Source: PGZG01 sp046292765 (lineage in GTDB: Bacteria > Pseudomonadota > Gammaproteobacteria > Pseudomonadales > Alcanivoracaceae). From it: a DNA stretch of 64,000 bases. Shown here piece after piece: positions 1 to 9,700 of this stretch (position 1 is its first letter; each line of letters opens with the position of its first letter). The stretch is taken from contig JBKBQA010000005.1 in assembly GCA_046292765.1 (NCBI GenBank), forward strand, positions 213,532 through 277,531, in the 5' to 3' direction. The position numbers and the translations under genes are program-made. The notes under the pieces were generated by a model that saw only the letters and a program-made list of their open reading frames with translations, was not told the origin of the DNA and did no database searches.

Positions 1-2
1 TC

Positions 3-221
3 GGCACGGTGTTTGATCGGCAGAAATCAGGCAACCGCACCTTCGATCTGAACAACGAAGGCATGGCGCATTACGGCCTTCTTCCCGACCTGATTGAAGA
101 TATTCGCCAGCGCACTGACCGCCGCATCTATGAAGGCATCATGAATTCTGCAGAAGGGTATCTGCAGATGTGGGAGCGGGCGGAAAGCAATAATCATGCT
201 CAGCATGTGAATCCGCTCTAA
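3..221 (+). CDS. C-terminal fragment of a large enzyme, possibly M19-dipeptidase-like
   Basis: The reading frame is open from the window edge and stops at 221, so only about the last 72 residues are visible. The tail has a DLNNEGMAHYGLLPDLIEDI segment and ends in YLQMWERAE, followed by a short polar end. I associate this kind of ending with large exported M19 (membrane dipeptidase)-like proteins that carry discoidin-type domains, but this is recollection of a family pattern and no catalytic motif is inside the window. The apparent GTG at position 9 is internal and not a real start. The gene runs in the same direction as the metallophosphoesterase that follows after about 56 bases. Confidence 0.55.
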   Translation, partial: GTVFDRQKSGNRTFDLNNEGMAHYGLLPDLIEDIRQRTDRRIYEGIMNSAEGYLQMWERAESNNHAQHVNPL

Positions 222-277
222 CAGAAATTTCTCACAGCGCCGAAACAGCTGGACCACAGGGTAGAATGGAGAGCCTC

Positions 278-1657
278 ATGCCAGAAAGCAGGGAACGGGC
301 CACCCGAACCGCCATCAGAGCCGCCATGCTCATCGCCACCAGCTTGTTGCTGGCGGCCTGTGACATTGAGGTCGCGACCAACAGTGGTGGCGTTGTGACG
401 TCCTACCCCACCGGCATTCACTGCGGAACAGGCGTTCCCACAACCCAACGGGTATGCACAATACGCAGTTATGAAAAGCTGAAATCGACTTATGGCAGCC
501 TCAGGGAGATCCGCTTTACCGCCACCCCACTGGATAATTATCGCTTGTCTCACTGGAGCGGCTGCGACAGAACCGAGCGACTGCACTGCTTCAAGAAAAC
601 CGGTAGCGATATCGTCGTGACAGCCACGTTTGCGCCGATCACATTGGCCACTGACCCCGCGTCTTCCGAGGTGCTGCGGTTCGTTGCCATTGGCGATGTC
701 GGTACCGGAAAGAATGGTCAGCTGCGGGTCGCCAGTGCAGTGCAGCAGATTTGCGATTCAGCAACCCACTCCTGCAGTTTTGCTATCGGTCTTGGCGATA
801 ACCTTTATGAGCACAATGTGCTCAGTCCCTACTCAAGCGTATTCGACTCCCACTTTGTTGCCCCGTACCAGAAGCTTGGTTTTCCGTTCTACATGGTGCT
901 GGGCAACCACGACAATGACCTCCTGATTGACGGGCTCGGCAACTTTACTGCAGTCGGAGACACTCAGGTTGCCTATAGCGATGTTAACCCACAGTGGAAA
1001 ATGCCCGGCCGGCATTACCAACACTCCCACCCCGAGGGCTCCGGCACACCGATTGCCACTTTTCTGGCACTGGATTCCACTCCGCTGATGACTATTATCG
1101 ACCCCAGCATTTCCTACTGGCCACAGTACGATCTCAAGCAGGGGAGGTGGGCACGGGAAGCACTGGCAGCAAGCAATGCCACCTGGAAATTTGCCTACGC
1201 ACACCACCCCTACATCTCGAATGGCTGGCATGGCAATGCTGGCAGCTACGACGGATTTCCCCGGCTGTTCTACCGATTGTCCGGCGAGTACTACCGCAAC
1301 TGGCTGCAGAACAACATATGCGGCAAGGTAGACGTGTTCTTTGCAGGGCACGACCATGACCTGCAACTGTTGCATTCAGTACCAGAGTGCGGCAACACCC
1401 TGTTCGTGATATCCGGTGCCGGCGGGAAAAGCAATGATCCGGATGAAAGCGTGGGGATCGAAAAAGCGCAGTACAATCCGGCAATGTTTTATGCCACTGA
1501 CACCCTGGGTTTTGTTATCGTTGAGATTCGCGGCAATGAGATGACGCTGGAGTTCTACAAGGTACCCACCGGCGATACGGAAGCTGCCAGCCACGGACTC
1601 CCTATCAGCCCGACCCCGGTGTATAGCCATACCTTTAAGCGCAGGAAAATGCCGTAG
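278..1657 (+). CDS. Calcineurin-type metallophosphoesterase lipoprotein (acid phosphatase-like)
   Basis: A predicted exported phosphoesterase of about 459 residues. The N-terminus has a lipoprotein signal with lipobox LLAAC, so it should be anchored in the envelope. Residues about 40-125 contain an InlB B-repeat-like segment (FTATPLDNYRLSHWSGC). The rest is a binuclear metallophosphatase domain with its motifs in order: AIGDVGTG, GDNLYE, GNHDND, AHHPYISNGWHG and GHDHD. All metal-binding positions of the family appear to be present, so it should be active on phosphomonoesters or diesters; the substrate cannot be read from sequence. An in-frame ATG lies at 266, but the ATG at 278 has GGAGAG about five bases upstream and directly precedes the charged signal-peptide n-region, so I prefer it. 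Confidence 0.85.
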   Translation: MPESRERATRTAIRAAMLIATSLLLAACDIEVATNSGGVVTSYPTGIHCGTGVPTTQRVCTIRSYEKLKSTYGSLREIRFTATPLDNYRLSHWSGCDRTERLHCFKKTGSDIVVTATFAPITLATDPASSEVLRFVAIGDVGTGKNGQLRVASAVQQICDSATHSCSFAIGLGDNLYEHNVLSPYSSVFDSHFVAPYQKLGFPFYMVLGNHDNDLLIDGLGNFTAVGDTQVAYSDVNPQWKMPGRHYQHSHPEGSGTPIATFLALDSTPLMTIIDPSISYWPQYDLKQGRWAREALAASNATWKFAYAHHPYISNGWHGNAGSYDGFPRLFYRLSGEYYRNWLQNNICGKVDVFFAGHDHDLQLLHSVPECGNTLFVISGAGGKSNDPDESVGIEKAQYNPAMFYATDTLGFVIVEIRGNEMTLEFYKVPTGDTEAASHGLPISPTPVYSHTFKRRKMP

Positions 1658-1879
1658 CATCTTCCCTGAACTCAAAAAAGCGAGCATTGACGCCGCACAG
1701 CTGTTTGGGGCAAACCTGCTTCGGGCGTTTGCAGCCTAAATGCCGTGCACCTGAGTGCGGTTGCAGATCTCCCTGGCGATCACTTTGGCCCGGACTCCAA
1801 GGTATTTGTGCTCTTCCTCTTGGCGAAAGGTAGCAATGATGCGCAGTATGTGGACCCGCTATAAGAAGCGGGCCGAAAA

Positions 1880-1934
1880 TCCGCTCCGCTGAACCGTATC
1901 GCCGCCAACCCGACGAACAGCTCAACGGAGCGGA
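1880..1934. repeat. Imperfect inverted repeat in a 284-base gene-free stretch
   Basis: The stretch 1658-1941 between the phosphatase and the converging lipoprotein gene has no convincing gene. It contains an inverted repeat with 13-base arms at 1880-1892 and 1922-1934 (12 of 13 pairs) around a 29-base spacer, preceded by a smaller hairpin (CCCGC/GCGGG) at about 1855-1872. A minus-strand frame of about 39 codons at about 1740-1856, containing EEEHKYLGVRAKVIA, looks faintly protein-like and may be a gene remnant. The structure may act as a two-way terminator, though there is no T tract. Confidence 0.45.
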
Positions 1935-1941
1935 GGGCCAA

Positions 1942-2493
1942 TTACGGAGTAGCGAGAACGCCCATGGCAACCAGCTCGTATATACGAACTGATGCCGCAT
2001 TGGAGTTAACCAGCACCCGAAGATGGCTCATCTGACGGGCGCTGGCGAAGGTGCAAGCGATACGACCACTACCAAGCACCATCGTAGGGCAATCTGAAAA
2101 TAGCGTGATGGAGGTATACGCCAGGCCGTCCGTAGAATACTGAATGGTGGTATCTGTAGTGTTAGTCGCATTGGTGTACATGGTGATCTGACTAACAAGA
2201 TAGTCGTCATCAAGCGCGATAGTGATGGAGTCTCCATTGGTATTACCAGACCAGAACAATCCGGAGTTCACACCCTCAACCAGATCAAATACCGCATCAT
2301 TGATGATACCCGCATTTTCGGAATCATAGGTAGCGGTTGCAACACCGCCGTTATCCTGAGAGGCCACACTGAAAGGTGTCGGTGGCACCCCGCCAGCAGG
2401 ACCACCTCCTTCCGAGCTCGATCCGCCGCAACCTGTCAGCCAGACAGAAGCGAGAAAAATGACAGAAAAGCAGTGCAATGACTTCAAGCGCAT
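1942..2493 (-). CDS. Small lipoprotein with discoidin-like (F5/8 C) domain
   Basis: A 183-residue predicted lipoprotein. The start at 2493 is set by AAGGAGAT a few bases upstream and gives a signal peptide ending in the lipobox LTGC followed by a Gly/Ser-rich linker; the open frame extends further upstream but without a ribosome site. The mature part has a discoidin-like look: VASQDNGGVATATYDSENAG, then GLFWSGN, ALDDDYLVSQITMYTN and a C-terminal SHLRVLVNSNAASVRIYELVAMG strand pattern. Discoidin folds usually bind glycans or lipid headgroups. There is no enzyme signature. It converges on the metallophosphoesterase gene. The family call is moderate; the lipoprotein call is firm. Confidence 0.7.
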   Translation of the reverse strand: MRLKSLHCFSVIFLASVWLTGCGGSSSEGGGPAGGVPPTPFSVASQDNGGVATATYDSENAGIINDAVFDLVEGVNSGLFWSGNTNGDSITIALDDDYLVSQITMYTNATNTTDTTIQYSTDGLAYTSITLFSDCPTMVLGSGRIACTFASARQMSHLRVLVNSNAASVRIYELVAMGVLATP

Positions 2494-2597
2494 CTTTATC
2501 TCCTTAATCTCAAAATTATCCCTTCGGCAGTAAAGCCGCGGCGGGGATGATACAGAGATCAGAGAGAATTTGAAGAAGATATAAGACATTAACAAAG

Positions 2598-2790
2598 AAA
2601 AAATAAAGATGATATCAAATGGATATCATTCAATGTCGAGTACCAAGCCGATTATCAAAACGCAACCGACACAGGCAGTTCCACAGAATTATTTACAGGG
2701 TCAGTGTCGCCTTTGCCGTCAGCGTTTGCGGGCGAAAGCGGCAACGGCTATCTCAGCCCGGAAGCGTTTGAGGCACAACAAGCCGCATAA
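2598..2790 (+). pseudogene. Truncated reading frame, end resembling an IS3-type transposase tail
   Basis: This frame is open from 2598 to a TAA at 2790 but has no usable start codon. Its last residues, GYLSPEAFEAQQAA, resemble the usual tail of IS3-family transposases (HSALGYLSP.EFE), and it is followed at 2795-2819 by GTGTCCGG... ending in GGATCA, which could be an IS terminal inverted repeat finishing in CA. Homology to the hemagglutinin gene begins right after that end. The upstream half (WISFNVEYQADYQ...) does not look like transposase, so the remnant may be a junction of two unrelated pieces. This is inference from short motifs. Confidence 0.35.
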
Positions 2791-2819
2791 AGGCGTGTCC
2801 GGAAGTATTGGGCTGGATC

Positions 2820-2957
2820 AGGGTGTCGCTGGTGCTGTTAAGGTGGCCAAGTATTCACATGCTGGGTAGCTTCGCTGCTGCTGCTTGCGGTGTTATAGCC
2901 CACGTTCGCGTTCCAGCTGCCCGCGCCACTGCTGCTGACGCTGCCGCCGACGGTTTA
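2820..2957 (-). pseudogene. Third, decayed fragment of the hemagglutinin (tpsA) 3' region
   Basis: Read on the minus strand, this piece gives TVGGSVSSSGAGSWNANVGY followed by SSSSEATQHVNT. It matches the segment of the full-length TpsA encoded at about 8580-8730, at both DNA and protein level. A small deletion then shifts the frame, giving a stop after VNTWPP; the NSTSDTL continuation is found in another frame. It is therefore a non-functional scar of a further copy of the module, lying at the far downstream end of the locus beside the possible IS remnant. Confidence 0.75.
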
Positions 2958-3088
2958 ACTTTGAGGTTATTCAAGGAAACCATCACATTTTCTTCACTCA
3001 TCTTGATGATTTTATCATGGCTTTGCACAGGTACTTTTGCCGAACAACCGCACATAAAGACAGCTACAAGCAGGACAATAAATCTCAT
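2855..3088 (-). pseudogene. Short lipoprotein reading frame running out of frame into the tpsA scar
   Basis: An ATG at 3088 with GGAG six bases upstream opens a lipoprotein signal (MRFIVLLVAVFMCGCS) and about 25 further residues (KVPVQSHDKIIKMSEENVM...). From about 2957 on the frame crosses into the hemagglutinin remnant and reads it in the wrong register, giving an Ala-rich nonsense tail to a stop at 2855. The front may be the start of another small envelope lipoprotein gene, perhaps a former partner gene of a lost module, cut by recombination. A short functional lipoprotein cannot be excluded. Confidence 0.4.
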
Positions 3089-3184
3089 TTTATACTCCAT
3101 GGTTAATGATTAAATTTCCAATGCGACGCAGAACGCGTATCTACTCGGCAATGCTCTGACACACTCGGAGTGAAGCCTCCCTTT

Positions 3185-3958
3185 TCACGGCGCAGTGAAC
3201 TGATAAGCAGTCGGCATGATTTCAAGCGAGTCCCACAGGGGCTTGAGCCACTCATCAAGTGCCTGCAGATTGCCTTCTATTATTGCCGGATTGGCAGCAA
3301 TGTCTTCGTCAGAAACATTGAAGCGTACCGAGATTTTGAAGTAAGCATCCCGTCCATCGGTGGTACGGAATGGGCAGGTGTCAAAAACACCATACTGCCC
3401 CTCCCGAATCTGGGCAAAGTACTCCTCCGTGTACTCTTCCGGCGGGCGCGTGTAGCGACCCCGACGATTTACCGTGCGAACACAATAGAACTGCTCCTTT
3501 CCCTTATAGACAACCTGACGAAACTGGGTTTGCGGATAGCCGCCCCGGTGCCAATCACCATAACGCAACTGATTTTCTGTAGGTCTGTACAGAATACGGG
3601 TGCCATCACCTTTAATGCCTGAGTACCAGGGAAGGTAATAGGGGTCTTTTTCGCTAATGGTTTCCAGGGTGTCGGCAGACTCACGATCGATCCAGATCCA
3701 TTCGACCCCCAAGGTTCTTTGACTTTCTTGACCGTATGGCTTGAGGTAGCCTTTCAATGTCGCTTCTGCATTTACAGAATATGTCCACTCGTCATCAGGC
3801 AGGATGACCGAAAAAACATACTCTTGGCCAGTTTTTCTAGGTCCGACAGAGTATCCTGACTTTACGACAATTCGCTCTCCATTCGGATAGACATCAAATC
3901 GCGGCGTGGCATGGCACCCCGAAAGCAATACCAAAAAAAGAGTCACTAGCTTCTTCAT
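3185..3958 (-). CDS. Immunity-like lipoprotein paired with the orphan TpsA module
   Basis: A 257-residue predicted lipoprotein (signal MKKLVTLFLVLLSGCHAT). It is a close paralogue of the 5937-6707 product along its whole length: both share segments such as YPWYSGIKGDG or its variant, YRPTENQLRYGDWHRGGYPQ, RYTRPPEEYTEEYFAQIREG and EIMPTAYQFTAP, while the first third is more divergent. It overlaps the stop of the orphan TpsA module by four bases (ATGA), so the two would be translated together. I do not recognise a named family with certainty. A periplasmic lipoprotein directly downstream of a secreted hydrolase-type C-terminus fits an immunity protein; this role is inferred from position and pairing. 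Base composition is lower in GC than the neighbours, a hint of transfer. Confidence 0.75.
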   Translation of the reverse strand: MKKLVTLFLVLLSGCHATPRFDVYPNGERIVVKSGYSVGPRKTGQEYVFSVILPDDEWTYSVNAEATLKGYLKPYGQESQRTLGVEWIWIDRESADTLETISEKDPYYLPWYSGIKGDGTRILYRPTENQLRYGDWHRGGYPQTQFRQVVYKGKEQFYCVRTVNRRGRYTRPPEEYTEEYFAQIREGQYGVFDTCPFRTTDGRDAYFKISVRFNVSDEDIAANPAIIEGNLQALDEWLKPLWDSLEIMPTAYQFTAP

Positions 3959-6003
3959 GGTGCTGACTCCTGGTTACTAGACGGAAAAGTCATTAGCTGG
4001 GGATCAGCTCCACACCGAGCCACACAGCTATAATTGGAATGCGGCGACGAAGACTGGAAAAGGTGAATAAGATTCCCCAATCCCGGTTGGCTCTGTGTCT
4101 GATCAAGCGTTACCGCCGTCACGGATCTGGTTATCAGCGCGCTAGAGCTCTGGGAGTATCGGTGGACAACCTCAAATTTTTGGCCCTCCCTGTCATGAAC
4201 ATATAGCCCATGGTTTCCTCCCAGATACTGCCCAACAAAATCACCGCTGTTCACGGAAGTGCTGGTCAATAGCATTCTGTTATCTTCTAGATAGCTATTA
4301 AAGGCATCTGCATTCACCGGCGAGCCAAACATGTTCCAGGTGAAGTTGGGCCTATCGGGCGGACCAAAAACAATATCCTTATCCAACCCCACTGCCAGCA
4401 AGCCCGAGAAATTCAACAAATTCCCCTGCGAGTGGTTGGCAAAGTTGGCCCACTCATTACCTCTGGCCAGCATCACCTGATTGGCGAATATCCCCGTATC
4501 GACTGCCACATTCGTGGCCATCCAGGATTGGCCGGACCAGATCGCCGTTTTGTCATGCAGGCTTTCCAGTCCATCCGCAAGGAAACCCCGTGTCGGGTTG
4601 TAGTTCAGCGTGACCAGTATCGATTGGCCAAGATCGGCTAACAAATCATGAGTCTGTGTCACAGCATTGTACATCGCCAGCGCCGGCGTGTTCAGCATGC
4701 CGTTGGTGGAATTCTGATAGGTAGCTGTACCTGCGGCAATGGCTATCGGATTCGTGCTGACCACCACATTGGCCATGCTCTCTTGTTGTGCCGGATTCAT
4801 CAGGTAGTAGCCTGGCGTTTCTGTAATCGGCACCCAGCCCATCTCCGGATTGGCCAGCACATAGGGGCTGTCTGCCGTAGCGCCGACCATCTGCTGTTGA
4901 TGCGCATCGCTGCCAGGCAAGAACTGGCCCGCTAACTGGGCCAGCAAGCCGCCATTGTTAAGCCCCGCGGGAATCAGGCCCCACCAACCCAGCTTGTCGT
5001 CAATCTTTTCTGTCGTGGCTGCAGGGTTATCTACGCCTGCAATGCGCACACCAAGGTTGATGCCAAGATTGATCTCACTGCCGACGCCACCAATCACCGC
5101 CTGCATATTAGTGCCCAAATTGGCATGCTGATCCTTGATTTCTGCCCGCCCTGCTTCTGTAAACATACGGTTATCCAGCGTTACGCTGGCATTCATCGCA
5201 CCGGTCTGCTGATCCAGCGTAACGATCTGCCCCTTATCAATCTCACGATTCAGTTCAGCAAAGTCCTCATGCTCGTCAAGCGCCACTCCACCTACCAGCA
5301 CATTGCCTTTCCCGATAGTGGCCTGTGTCTTGCCCTCCATTCGATGGCCTTCATCGGTGGCACTGATCGTGGTTGTGGACGCACTGACTTGCAGACCCGC
5401 ACCAGTTTGACTGGACCGGCTGTAATCGCGCAGGTCCTCGACGGCCAAAGTTTCAGTGCTGAAGTTCAGCTGGCCATGATCCACCAGTACCGGCGCTGCA
5501 TTCTCATCTGCGCCTTCCGGTATTTCCCAGGTGGCGTTGGCGATCATGCCGCCGATCAGGTTGGTGTGGTTGGCGGTGATCTGGCTGTCCGCGCCGTTGC
5601 CAATCAGGATGGCGGTTTGTTCGCCGGTGATTGCGCCTTCGGAGTCGCCCTTGGCGAAGTTGGCGCCGCCGCTGCCGCTTTGTGGCTTACCAACGCTATC
5701 TATGCCAGCACCGACGCCGAGGTTGACTCCCATGCTGCTGTTTTCGCTTTTGTGGGTGTCTTGCAGGCTTTCAACCGTCAGGGTGCCGGTGGTGATGTCG
5801 GCGGTGTTGGCGGTCACGACGGCGCCGCGCAGGGTCAGATCTTCGCTGGTGCTGCTCGCCTCGTTATAACCGACGTTGGCATTCCAGCTGCCTGCTCCAC
5901 TGCTGGTGACACTAAAAAAAGCATATTGGTACCATGTCAAGGCGCAGTGAACTGATAGGCCGTTGGCATAATTTCCAACGAGTCCCACAGGGGCTTGAGC
6001 CAC
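3955..6003 (-). CDS. Orphan TpsA C-terminal module (hydrolase-like), lacking signal and TPS domain
   Basis: Homology to the full-length TpsA begins at about 5913 (SGAGSWNANVGYNEASS) and continues to the stop. Over long stretches the DNA is nearly identical to 7079-8713. A segment of roughly 17 codons (ATQHVNTQLNVGHLNST in the parent) is deleted. The frame extends upstream to a GTG at 6003 only by overlapping the end of the preceding lipoprotein gene in another register, with no good ribosome site and no signal peptide, so it is probably silent unless recombined. The last ~120 residues diverge from the parent but keep the NHSQG nucleophile motif (Ser codon 4429-4431), SGDFVGQ and SSPHSNYSCVARCG. 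This is the organisation of orphan CT modules known from CdiA-type loci. Confidence 0.75.
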   Translation of the reverse strand: MAQAPVGLVGNYANGLSVHCALTWYQYAFFSVTSSGAGSWNANVGYNEASSTSEDLTLRGAVVTANTADITTGTLTVESLQDTHKSENSSMGVNLGVGAGIDSVGKPQSGSGGANFAKGDSEGAITGEQTAILIGNGADSQITANHTNLIGGMIANATWEIPEGADENAAPVLVDHGQLNFSTETLAVEDLRDYSRSSQTGAGLQVSASTTTISATDEGHRMEGKTQATIGKGNVLVGGVALDEHEDFAELNREIDKGQIVTLDQQTGAMNASVTLDNRMFTEAGRAEIKDQHANLGTNMQAVIGGVGSEINLGINLGVRIAGVDNPAATTEKIDDKLGWWGLIPAGLNNGGLLAQLAGQFLPGSDAHQQQMVGATADSPYVLANPEMGWVPITETPGYYLMNPAQQESMANVVVSTNPIAIAAGTATYQNSTNGMLNTPALAMYNAVTQTHDLLADLGQSILVTLNYNPTRGFLADGLESLHDKTAIWSGQSWMATNVAVDTGIFANQVMLARGNEWANFANHSQGNLLNFSGLLAVGLDKDIVFGPPDRPNFTWNMFGSPVNADAFNSYLEDNRMLLTSTSVNSGDFVGQYLGGNHGLYVHDREGQKFEVVHRYSQSSSALITRSVTAVTLDQTQSQPGLGNLIHLFQSSSPHSNYSCVARCGADPQLMTFPSSNQESAP
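4330..5913. repeat. Large direct repeat, orphan copy
   Basis: This block repeats 7079-8713 in direct orientation, offset by 2749 bases over most of its length. About 4340-5170 is almost base-for-base identical, 5200-5470 is moderately diverged, and 5470-5870 is again nearly identical; the copy lacks about 51 bases near 5850. The mosaic identity points to repeated gene conversion between the two copies. Confidence 0.85.
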
Positions 6004-6707
6004 GCATCAAGCCCCTGCAGGTTGTCTTCTATGACATTGGGGTTAGCGGCAATGTCGTCGTCAGAAACATTGAAAGATGCTGTGACCTTGAAATACGCAT
6101 CACGCCCATCCACTGTACGGAAGGGGCAAGTGTCATAAACACCATACTGACCTTCGCGAATCTGGGCAAAATACTCCTCCGTGTACTCTTCCGGCGGGCG
6201 AGTGTATCGACCTTCCCGTATAACCGAGCGAATGCAGTAAAACTGCGCCTTTCCTTTATAGACGACCTGCCTGAACTGCCTTTGCGGGTAGCCGCCCCGA
6301 TGCCAGTCACCGTAACGCAACTGATTTTCCGTAGGCCTGTACGGAATACGGGCGCCGTCGCCTTTAATGCCTGAGTACCATGGAAAATAATAGGGCGATT
6401 CACTAATAGTCTGTTGCGTGCCATGAAACTCACGATCAATCCAGATCCACTCGATCATCAGTGTCTTTCGGCTATGTCGTCCGTGGACGCTCAAGTACCC
6501 TTTCAACTTTGTTTTTGCATTTACAGAGTACACCCATTCATCAGCTGGGAGAATAGTGGAAAAAACGAACTCATCACCAATTGTCTTGCCTGGAGTCTTG
6601 TACCCCGCCTTGACTACAATCCGTTCCCCAACCGGATAGACACGATACTCCGGTGATGACTGGCAACCCGCCATCAGTATCAAGAGAAAAATGGCAATTT
6701 TCTTCAT
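5937..6707 (-). CDS. Immunity-like lipoprotein paired with full-length TpsA
   Basis: A 256-residue predicted lipoprotein with signal MKKIAIFLLILMAGCQSS. It begins five bases after the tpsA stop, so it is surely co-transcribed with it. Conserved features shared with its paralogue include IEWIWIDRE, PWYSGIKGDG, YRPTENQLRYGDWHRGG, RPPEEYTEEYF, YDTCPFRTVDGRDAYFK and ALDAWLKPLWDSLEIMP. Tryptophan and tyrosine are abundant, and there is a pair of cysteines. No enzymatic motif is visible. The role proposed is to bind and block the hydrolase-like C-terminus of TpsA when it reaches the periplasm of a sister cell, as the periplasmic lipoproteins that pair with type VI lipase effectors do. That is inference from context. 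Confidence 0.75.
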   Translation of the reverse strand: MKKIAIFLLILMAGCQSSPEYRVYPVGERIVVKAGYKTPGKTIGDEFVFSTILPADEWVYSVNAKTKLKGYLSVHGRHSRKTLMIEWIWIDREFHGTQQTISESPYYFPWYSGIKGDGARIPYRPTENQLRYGDWHRGGYPQRQFRQVVYKGKAQFYCIRSVIREGRYTRPPEEYTEEYFAQIREGQYGVYDTCPFRTVDGRDAYFKVTASFNVSDDDIAANPNVIEDNLQGLDAWLKPLWDSLEIMPTAYQFTAP

Positions 6708-6712
6708 GGCGG

Positions 6713-9700
6713 CTATTCCTGATTAACGGATGGAAGCGTGATTCGTGGCGGCTCTGCTCCACACCGGGCCACACAGCTATAGTTGGAATGCGGCGATGAA
6801 CTACCAAAGAGGTCTAGCAAACTACCCGAACCAGAAGGCTGCTGCGCCTGCTCAAGCGACACCGCCGTCACCCGATCGGTTACCAATGAGCCAGAGTTCT
6901 TTGAGAAATAATGAACGACATTAAAATCCTGACCATCCTTACCATAGACATATAATCCATTATTGCCTCCCAAGCCCTGCCCCACAAAGTCACCGCTGTT
7001 GACGGACGAGCTGGTTAATAGCATATCGTTATCACGAAGATATGTATCAAACGCCCCCGAATTCACCGGCGAGCCGAACATGTTCCAGGTGAAGTTGGGC
7101 CTATCGGGAGGACCAAAAACAATATCCTTATCCAACCCCACTGCCAGCAAGCCCGAGAAATTCAACAAATTCCCCTGCGAGTGGTTGGCAAAGTTGGCCC
7201 ACTCATTACCTCTGGCCAGCATCACCTGATTGGCGAATATCCCCGTATCGACTGCCACATTCGTGGCCATCCAGGATTGGCCGGACCAGATCGCCGTTTT
7301 GTCATGCAGGCTTTCCAGTCCATCCGCAAGGAAACCCCGTGTCGGGTTGTAGTTCAGCGTGACCAGTATCGATTGGCCAAGATCGGCTAACAAATCATGA
7401 GTCTGTGTCACAGCATTGTACATCGCCAGCGCCGGCGTGTTCAGCATGCCGTTGGTGGAATTCTGATAGGTAGCTGTACCTGCGGCAATGGCTATCGGAT
7501 TCGTGCTGACCACCACATTGGCCATGCTCTCTTGTTGTGCCGGATTCATCAGGTAGTAGCCTGGCGTTTCTGTAATCGGCACCCAGCCCATCTCCGGATT
7601 GGCCAGCACATAGGGGCTGTCTGCCGTAGCGCCGACCATCTGCTGTTGATGCGCATCGCTGCCAGGCAAGAACTGGCCCGCTAACTGGGCCAGCAAGCCG
7701 CCATTGTTAAGCCCCGCGGGAATCAGGCCCCACCAACCCAGCTTGTCGTCAATCTTTTCTGTCGTGGCTGCAGGGTTATCTACGCCTGCAATGCGCACAC
7801 CAAGGTTGATGCCAAGATTGATCTCACTGCCGACGCCACCAATCACCGCCTGCATATTAGTGCCCAAATTGGCATGCTGATCCTTGATTTCTGCCCGCCC
7901 TGCTTCTGTAAACATCCGGTTATCCAGCGTTACGCTGCCATTCATCGCACCGGTCTGCTGATCCAGCGTAACGATCTGTCCCTTGTCGATGTCACGATTC
8001 AGCTCGGCAAAATCCTCATGCTCGTCCAGCGCAATACCACCAACCAACACATTGCCGCCACCGATAGTGGCCTGCGTCTGGCCTTCCATTCGGTGGCCTT
8101 CGTCAGTAGCACTGATGGTAGTCGTGGATGCACTGACCTGCAGGCCCGCACCAGTCTGACTGGACCTGCTGTAATCACGCAAATTCTCGACGGTCAAAGT
8201 GTCGGTAGTGAAGTTCAGCTGGCCATGGTCAACCAGTACCGGCGCTGCATTCTCATCTGCGCCTTCCGGTATTTCCCAGGTGGCGTTGGCGATCATGCCG
8301 CCGATCAGGTTGGTGTGGTTGGCGATGATCTGGCTGTCCGCGCCGTTGCCGATCAGGATGGCGGTTTGTTCTCCGGTGATTGCGCCTTCGGAGTCGCCCT
8401 TGGCGAAGTTGGCGCCGCCGCTGCCGCTTTGTGGTTTGCCAACACTGTCTGTGCCGGCACCGACGCCGAGGTTGACTCCCATGCTGCTGTTTTCGCTTTT
8501 GTGGGTGTCTTGCAGGCTTTCAACCGTCAGGGTGTCGGTGACGATGTTGGCGGTGTTGGCGGTAATCACTGCGCCCCGCAAGGTCAAGCTGTCGCTGGTG
8601 CTGTTCAGGTGGCCGACGTTGAGCTGGGTGTTCACATGCTGGGTAGCTTCGCTGCTGCTGCTCGCTTCGTTATAGCCCACATTGGCGCTCCAGCTGCCGG
8701 CGCCGCTGGTGCTCATACTGCCGCCAACGCTTTTGGAATCCTGCTCGAAGGTGCTGGACTGGCTGTTGGTGCCAGCGCCCAGAAGAATGCTGCCCGCATC
8801 CAGCGTGAGAGTGCTTGCCGTAATCTGGCTGCCGATAATGCTGGCCACGTCTGCGCTGATGGACATGTTCGCAGCGCTCAGGGTGCTGCCCTGCCATGCC
8901 TTCTGGGTGTCGGTGCTGGTGATGCTGGTTTCACTGTGCTGGGCGCTACCACTGACGTAAAAGCCGGTGCCGCCCGCCATGGCGCCGGCAGCGCCAGCGG
9001 CCAGAGCTTGTGCTGCGGCCAGATCCGCCTGAACCAGGTTTGCCATTGCCAGCGCCAGCATGGCCCGGTAATCCTCCCGAGCGCCGGCGCTGATCTCACC
9101 CCTGTCGTAGGAACGTTCTGCCTCGCTCAAGGCACGGCGGGCACGGTCCACTTCTTCAGTCGCATCTTTCAGTGCTTTTACTGCATAGGCCGCATCAACA
9201 TAGGCATTGCGGACACCCACCGTTACGGTGGTGACTTCGGTTTTTTCGGCATGGGTGACTTCACGGGTATCCTGAACGCCGGTGACGATGACGGCTTGGC
9301 TATCCAGTGTCAGGCTGCCATCCTTTCCCGTTGCCGTGATATCGGCGTTGATCAGGCTGATGACGCTGTCTGCCTGAAGCAGAATCTGGTTACCACTGAT
9401 GCTGGTACCAGTATGGTTTACCGTTTTGGTGGTGGTGGTCGCGGTGTGATCGGTGAGCTGAAGGCCACCCAGGCCGACTTCATCCCTGCTCAGGGAGGGA
9501 CCAATGCCGGCTGCACTTTGCTCCTGGTCAATAACAGTATGCGTGGTCTCGGTCACTGCTGTGTCCAACAGGATCTTATCGGCCAGTGCGACCACACTGC
9601 CCTGCTCTTCATCCGCCATCAGCGTGGCGCCAGTCAGGGTAACGGTGTCCTGTGCCACCAACAGGATATCATTTCCGATCAGCTGCGAACCCGCCTGAAG

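Noticed and set aside
1880..1934. Integron attC site or cassette boundary
   Set aside because: The arms do not carry the GTTRRRY/RYYYAAC core sites, and there is no integrase or second site nearby.
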